Assembly: GCA_900468625.1 (NCBI GenBank)
Contig: UBUL01000027.1
Coordinates: 1 to 64,000 of the forward strand
Length of the DNA stretch: 64,000 nucleotides
Reading direction: 5' to 3'
Source: Hyphomicrobiales bacterium
GTDB lineage: Bacteria > Pseudomonadota > Alphaproteobacteria > Rhizobiales > Rhizobiaceae
This document shows positions 62,633 through 64,000 of this stretch, one piece after another (within the stretch, counting starts at the first letter, position 1; each line of letters begins with the position of its first letter). Below the pieces are notes generated by a model that was not told the DNA's origin, did no database searches, and worked only from the letters and a program-made list of their open reading frames with translations. A program made the position numbers and the translations under genes.

Positions 62633-63853
62633 ATGTCACAGGTTGGACGAAGGGGCTTTGCCGTGCTCATAACCCTGTCGGTATTGGCAGGTTGCGCAGG
62701 GCGGCTGGAGAATGTTCTCCAGCCGGTCGCAGCGGCAGGGCCAGGCACGAATACCGTGGACATGATGGTGGCGACCACCCGTCGCCCGACGGACAAACCG
62801 GGCGAACTTTACTCAGGCGAGCGCGGAACGGCGATTTCCTTCAACGATATCGTCGTTTCCATTCCTGCGGATCGAAACCGCAAGATCGGCGAAGTGCAAT
62901 GGCCGTCGCATGTGCCGGCCAATCCCGGAAAGGAATTCGCCGTCCTGAAGGCCGGGAGAGTGTCATCCGAGCGCGACATTTTCGAATGGTTCGGCAAGAA
63001 CCGCAACGCCAAGCGACAGGTCGTCATCTTCGTGCACGGCTTCAACAATACCTATTCCGACGCAGTCTTTCGCTTTGCGCAGATCATGCACGATTCCGGA
63101 ACGGACGCCGCGCCGATCCTTTTCACCTGGCCCTCACGCGGCAATGTCTTCGATTACCTCTACGACAAGGAGAGCACGAATTTCTCACGTCGGGCGCTGG
63201 AGGACATGATCCTGCAGGCTGCCAAGAGCCCCGATGTCGGGGAGGTTACGATCCTCGCCCATTCCATGGGGTCCTGGCTGACCGCCGAGGCGTTGCGCGG
63301 CGTTGCCATGCGCAACAAGACAATTCCGCCGAAAGTGAAGAATGTCATTTTGGCATCGCCTGACATCGACATCGACGTATTCCGCCGGCAGATGATCGAG
63401 ATGGGGCCGCAGCGTCCGCACGTCACGATCTTTTCCTCGACCAAGGATAAGGCGCTGCAGGTTTCGCGATGGCTCTCCGGTGGCGTCAATCGTGTCGGCG
63501 GCTTCGATTCGACCCCCTATGCCGCAGATTTGGCCAAACTCGGGATCACCGTGATCGACACGAGTTCCGTCAAGCCGGACGATGCGCTGGGCCACAATAC
63601 ATTTGCGGACAATCGCGACATGGTCCAGCTGCTCGGACGGCGGCTGGCAGGGCAGTCGCTGGATACGGGGCAAGTCTCGCTTGCGGATCAAGTTGGCCTG
63701 GCGGCGGTGCGAACCGCGGACCTGGCGGGCTCTGCGGCGAAAGTCGCAGTCGCAGGTCCCATGTCGCTTATCAGCGACGATGCGAGGCAGGTGTTGAAAC
63801 AGCAACTTTCCTCGCGCGCGCCTTCCGTCGTCGATGGGCACATTTCCTACTGA
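62633..63853 (+). CDS. lipoprotein alpha/beta-hydrolase, DUF900 family
   Basis: 406 residues from ATG 62633 (GAGGG 7 bp upstream, 13 bp after the pump gene). A lipoprotein signal with lipobox LAGC (Cys21) places it in the envelope. The DUF900 core is VVIFVHGFNNTYSDAVFRFAQIM (oxyanion HG), FTWPSRG, ILAHSMGSWLTAEALR with nucleophile Ser211, and NVILASPDIDIDVFRRQM with a likely catalytic Asp. The His of the triad is probably in the GHNTFADNRDMV region. Last gene of the efflux operon, perhaps processing a pump substrate or envelope ester; this is inference. Confidence 0.87.
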   Translation: MSQVGRRGFAVLITLSVLAGCAGRLENVLQPVAAAGPGTNTVDMMVATTRRPTDKPGELYSGERGTAISFNDIVVSIPADRNRKIGEVQWPSHVPANPGKEFAVLKAGRVSSERDIFEWFGKNRNAKRQVVIFVHGFNNTYSDAVFRFAQIMHDSGTDAAPILFTWPSRGNVFDYLYDKESTNFSRRALEDMILQAAKSPDVGEVTILAHSMGSWLTAEALRGVAMRNKTIPPKVKNVILASPDIDIDVFRRQMIEMGPQRPHVTIFSSTKDKALQVSRWLSGGVNRVGGFDSTPYAADLAKLGITVIDTSSVKPDDALGHNTFADNRDMVQLLGRRLAGQSLDTGQVSLADQVGLAAVRTADLAGSAAKVAVAGPMSLISDDARQVLKQQLSSRAPSVVDGHISY

Positions 63854-64000
63854 GCATTCGCCGTTTTTCATCCTGAGGCTTTAGGTCTCAAGCAAGCAAG
63901 CGCGTTTGTTGCATAATCGACACGCTACCCCAAAAACGAGCGCAAGTAACGGCAGCATTCCCACTACTTTATGATGCATAATTTGGAATTCTGCTATCCA

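Overview
The window is high-GC DNA with dense gene packing, 4-bp ATGA/GTGA overlaps, many GntR/FCD regulators, periplasmic-binding-protein sugar transporters and rhizobial-type chemoreceptors. This points to an alphaproteobacterium of the Rhizobium/Agrobacterium/Sinorhizobium group, probably a secondary replicon or accessory part of the chromosome. This is an inference from protein families and style; no rRNA, tRNA, replication or conjugation gene is visible.

Layout. 0-2.8 kb: a possible gene end, a chemoreceptor and a remnant of a Mu/TniA-type transposase. 2.8-9.3 kb: a sugar locus with an SDR dehydrogenase and an aldose 1-epimerase (minus strand), divergent from an araFGH-type arabinose ABC transporter and its FCD-type GntR regulator. 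9.3-14.5 kb: a looser, gene-poor stretch with small hypothetical genes, a flavin monooxygenase and a 5'-truncated family-16 glucanase/carbohydrate-binding remnant. 14.5-17.5 kb: a cystathionine gamma-synthase-type gene, then flavohaemoglobin hmp followed by an NsrR-like regulator, with a palindromic operator inside the hmp promoter. 17.6-31.5 kb: a three-gene minus-strand operon of an 1870-aa LprI-domain exported protein, a 1992-aa alpha-2-macroglobulin with a Ser in place of the thioester Cys, and penicillin-binding protein 1C. 32.2-34.5 kb: a second chemoreceptor, ending in a CheR/CheB-docking-type pentapeptide.

34.8-46.6 kb is a sugar-acid island: GntR and an ACS-family MFS transporter; then a minus-strand operon gntR-uxuA-kdgD-lactonase divergent from a five-gene dipeptide/oligopeptide-class ABC transporter. 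46.8-56.5 kb is a surface-glycan cluster made of two convergent operons: GT2, ABC flippase-type exporter, GT2, GT2, methyltransferase and GT4 on plus; UDP-glucuronate decarboxylase and a GalE-like epimerase on minus. Each operon starts with a copy of the same promoter/leader module, so the cluster is bracketed by an inverted repeat that encodes related small leader peptides behind three conserved dyads. 56.7-63.9 kb: a TetR regulator divergent from an RND efflux operon with two lipoprotein adaptors, one pump and a lipoprotein alpha/beta-hydrolase.

The most unusual items are the paired leader modules around the glycan cluster and the LprI-giant/alpha-2-macroglobulin/PBP1C operon. Start codons were moved from the longest open frame wherever a Shine-Dalgarno sequence or gene overlap supported a different start. 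All family assignments are by reading motifs by eye; no database search was run.
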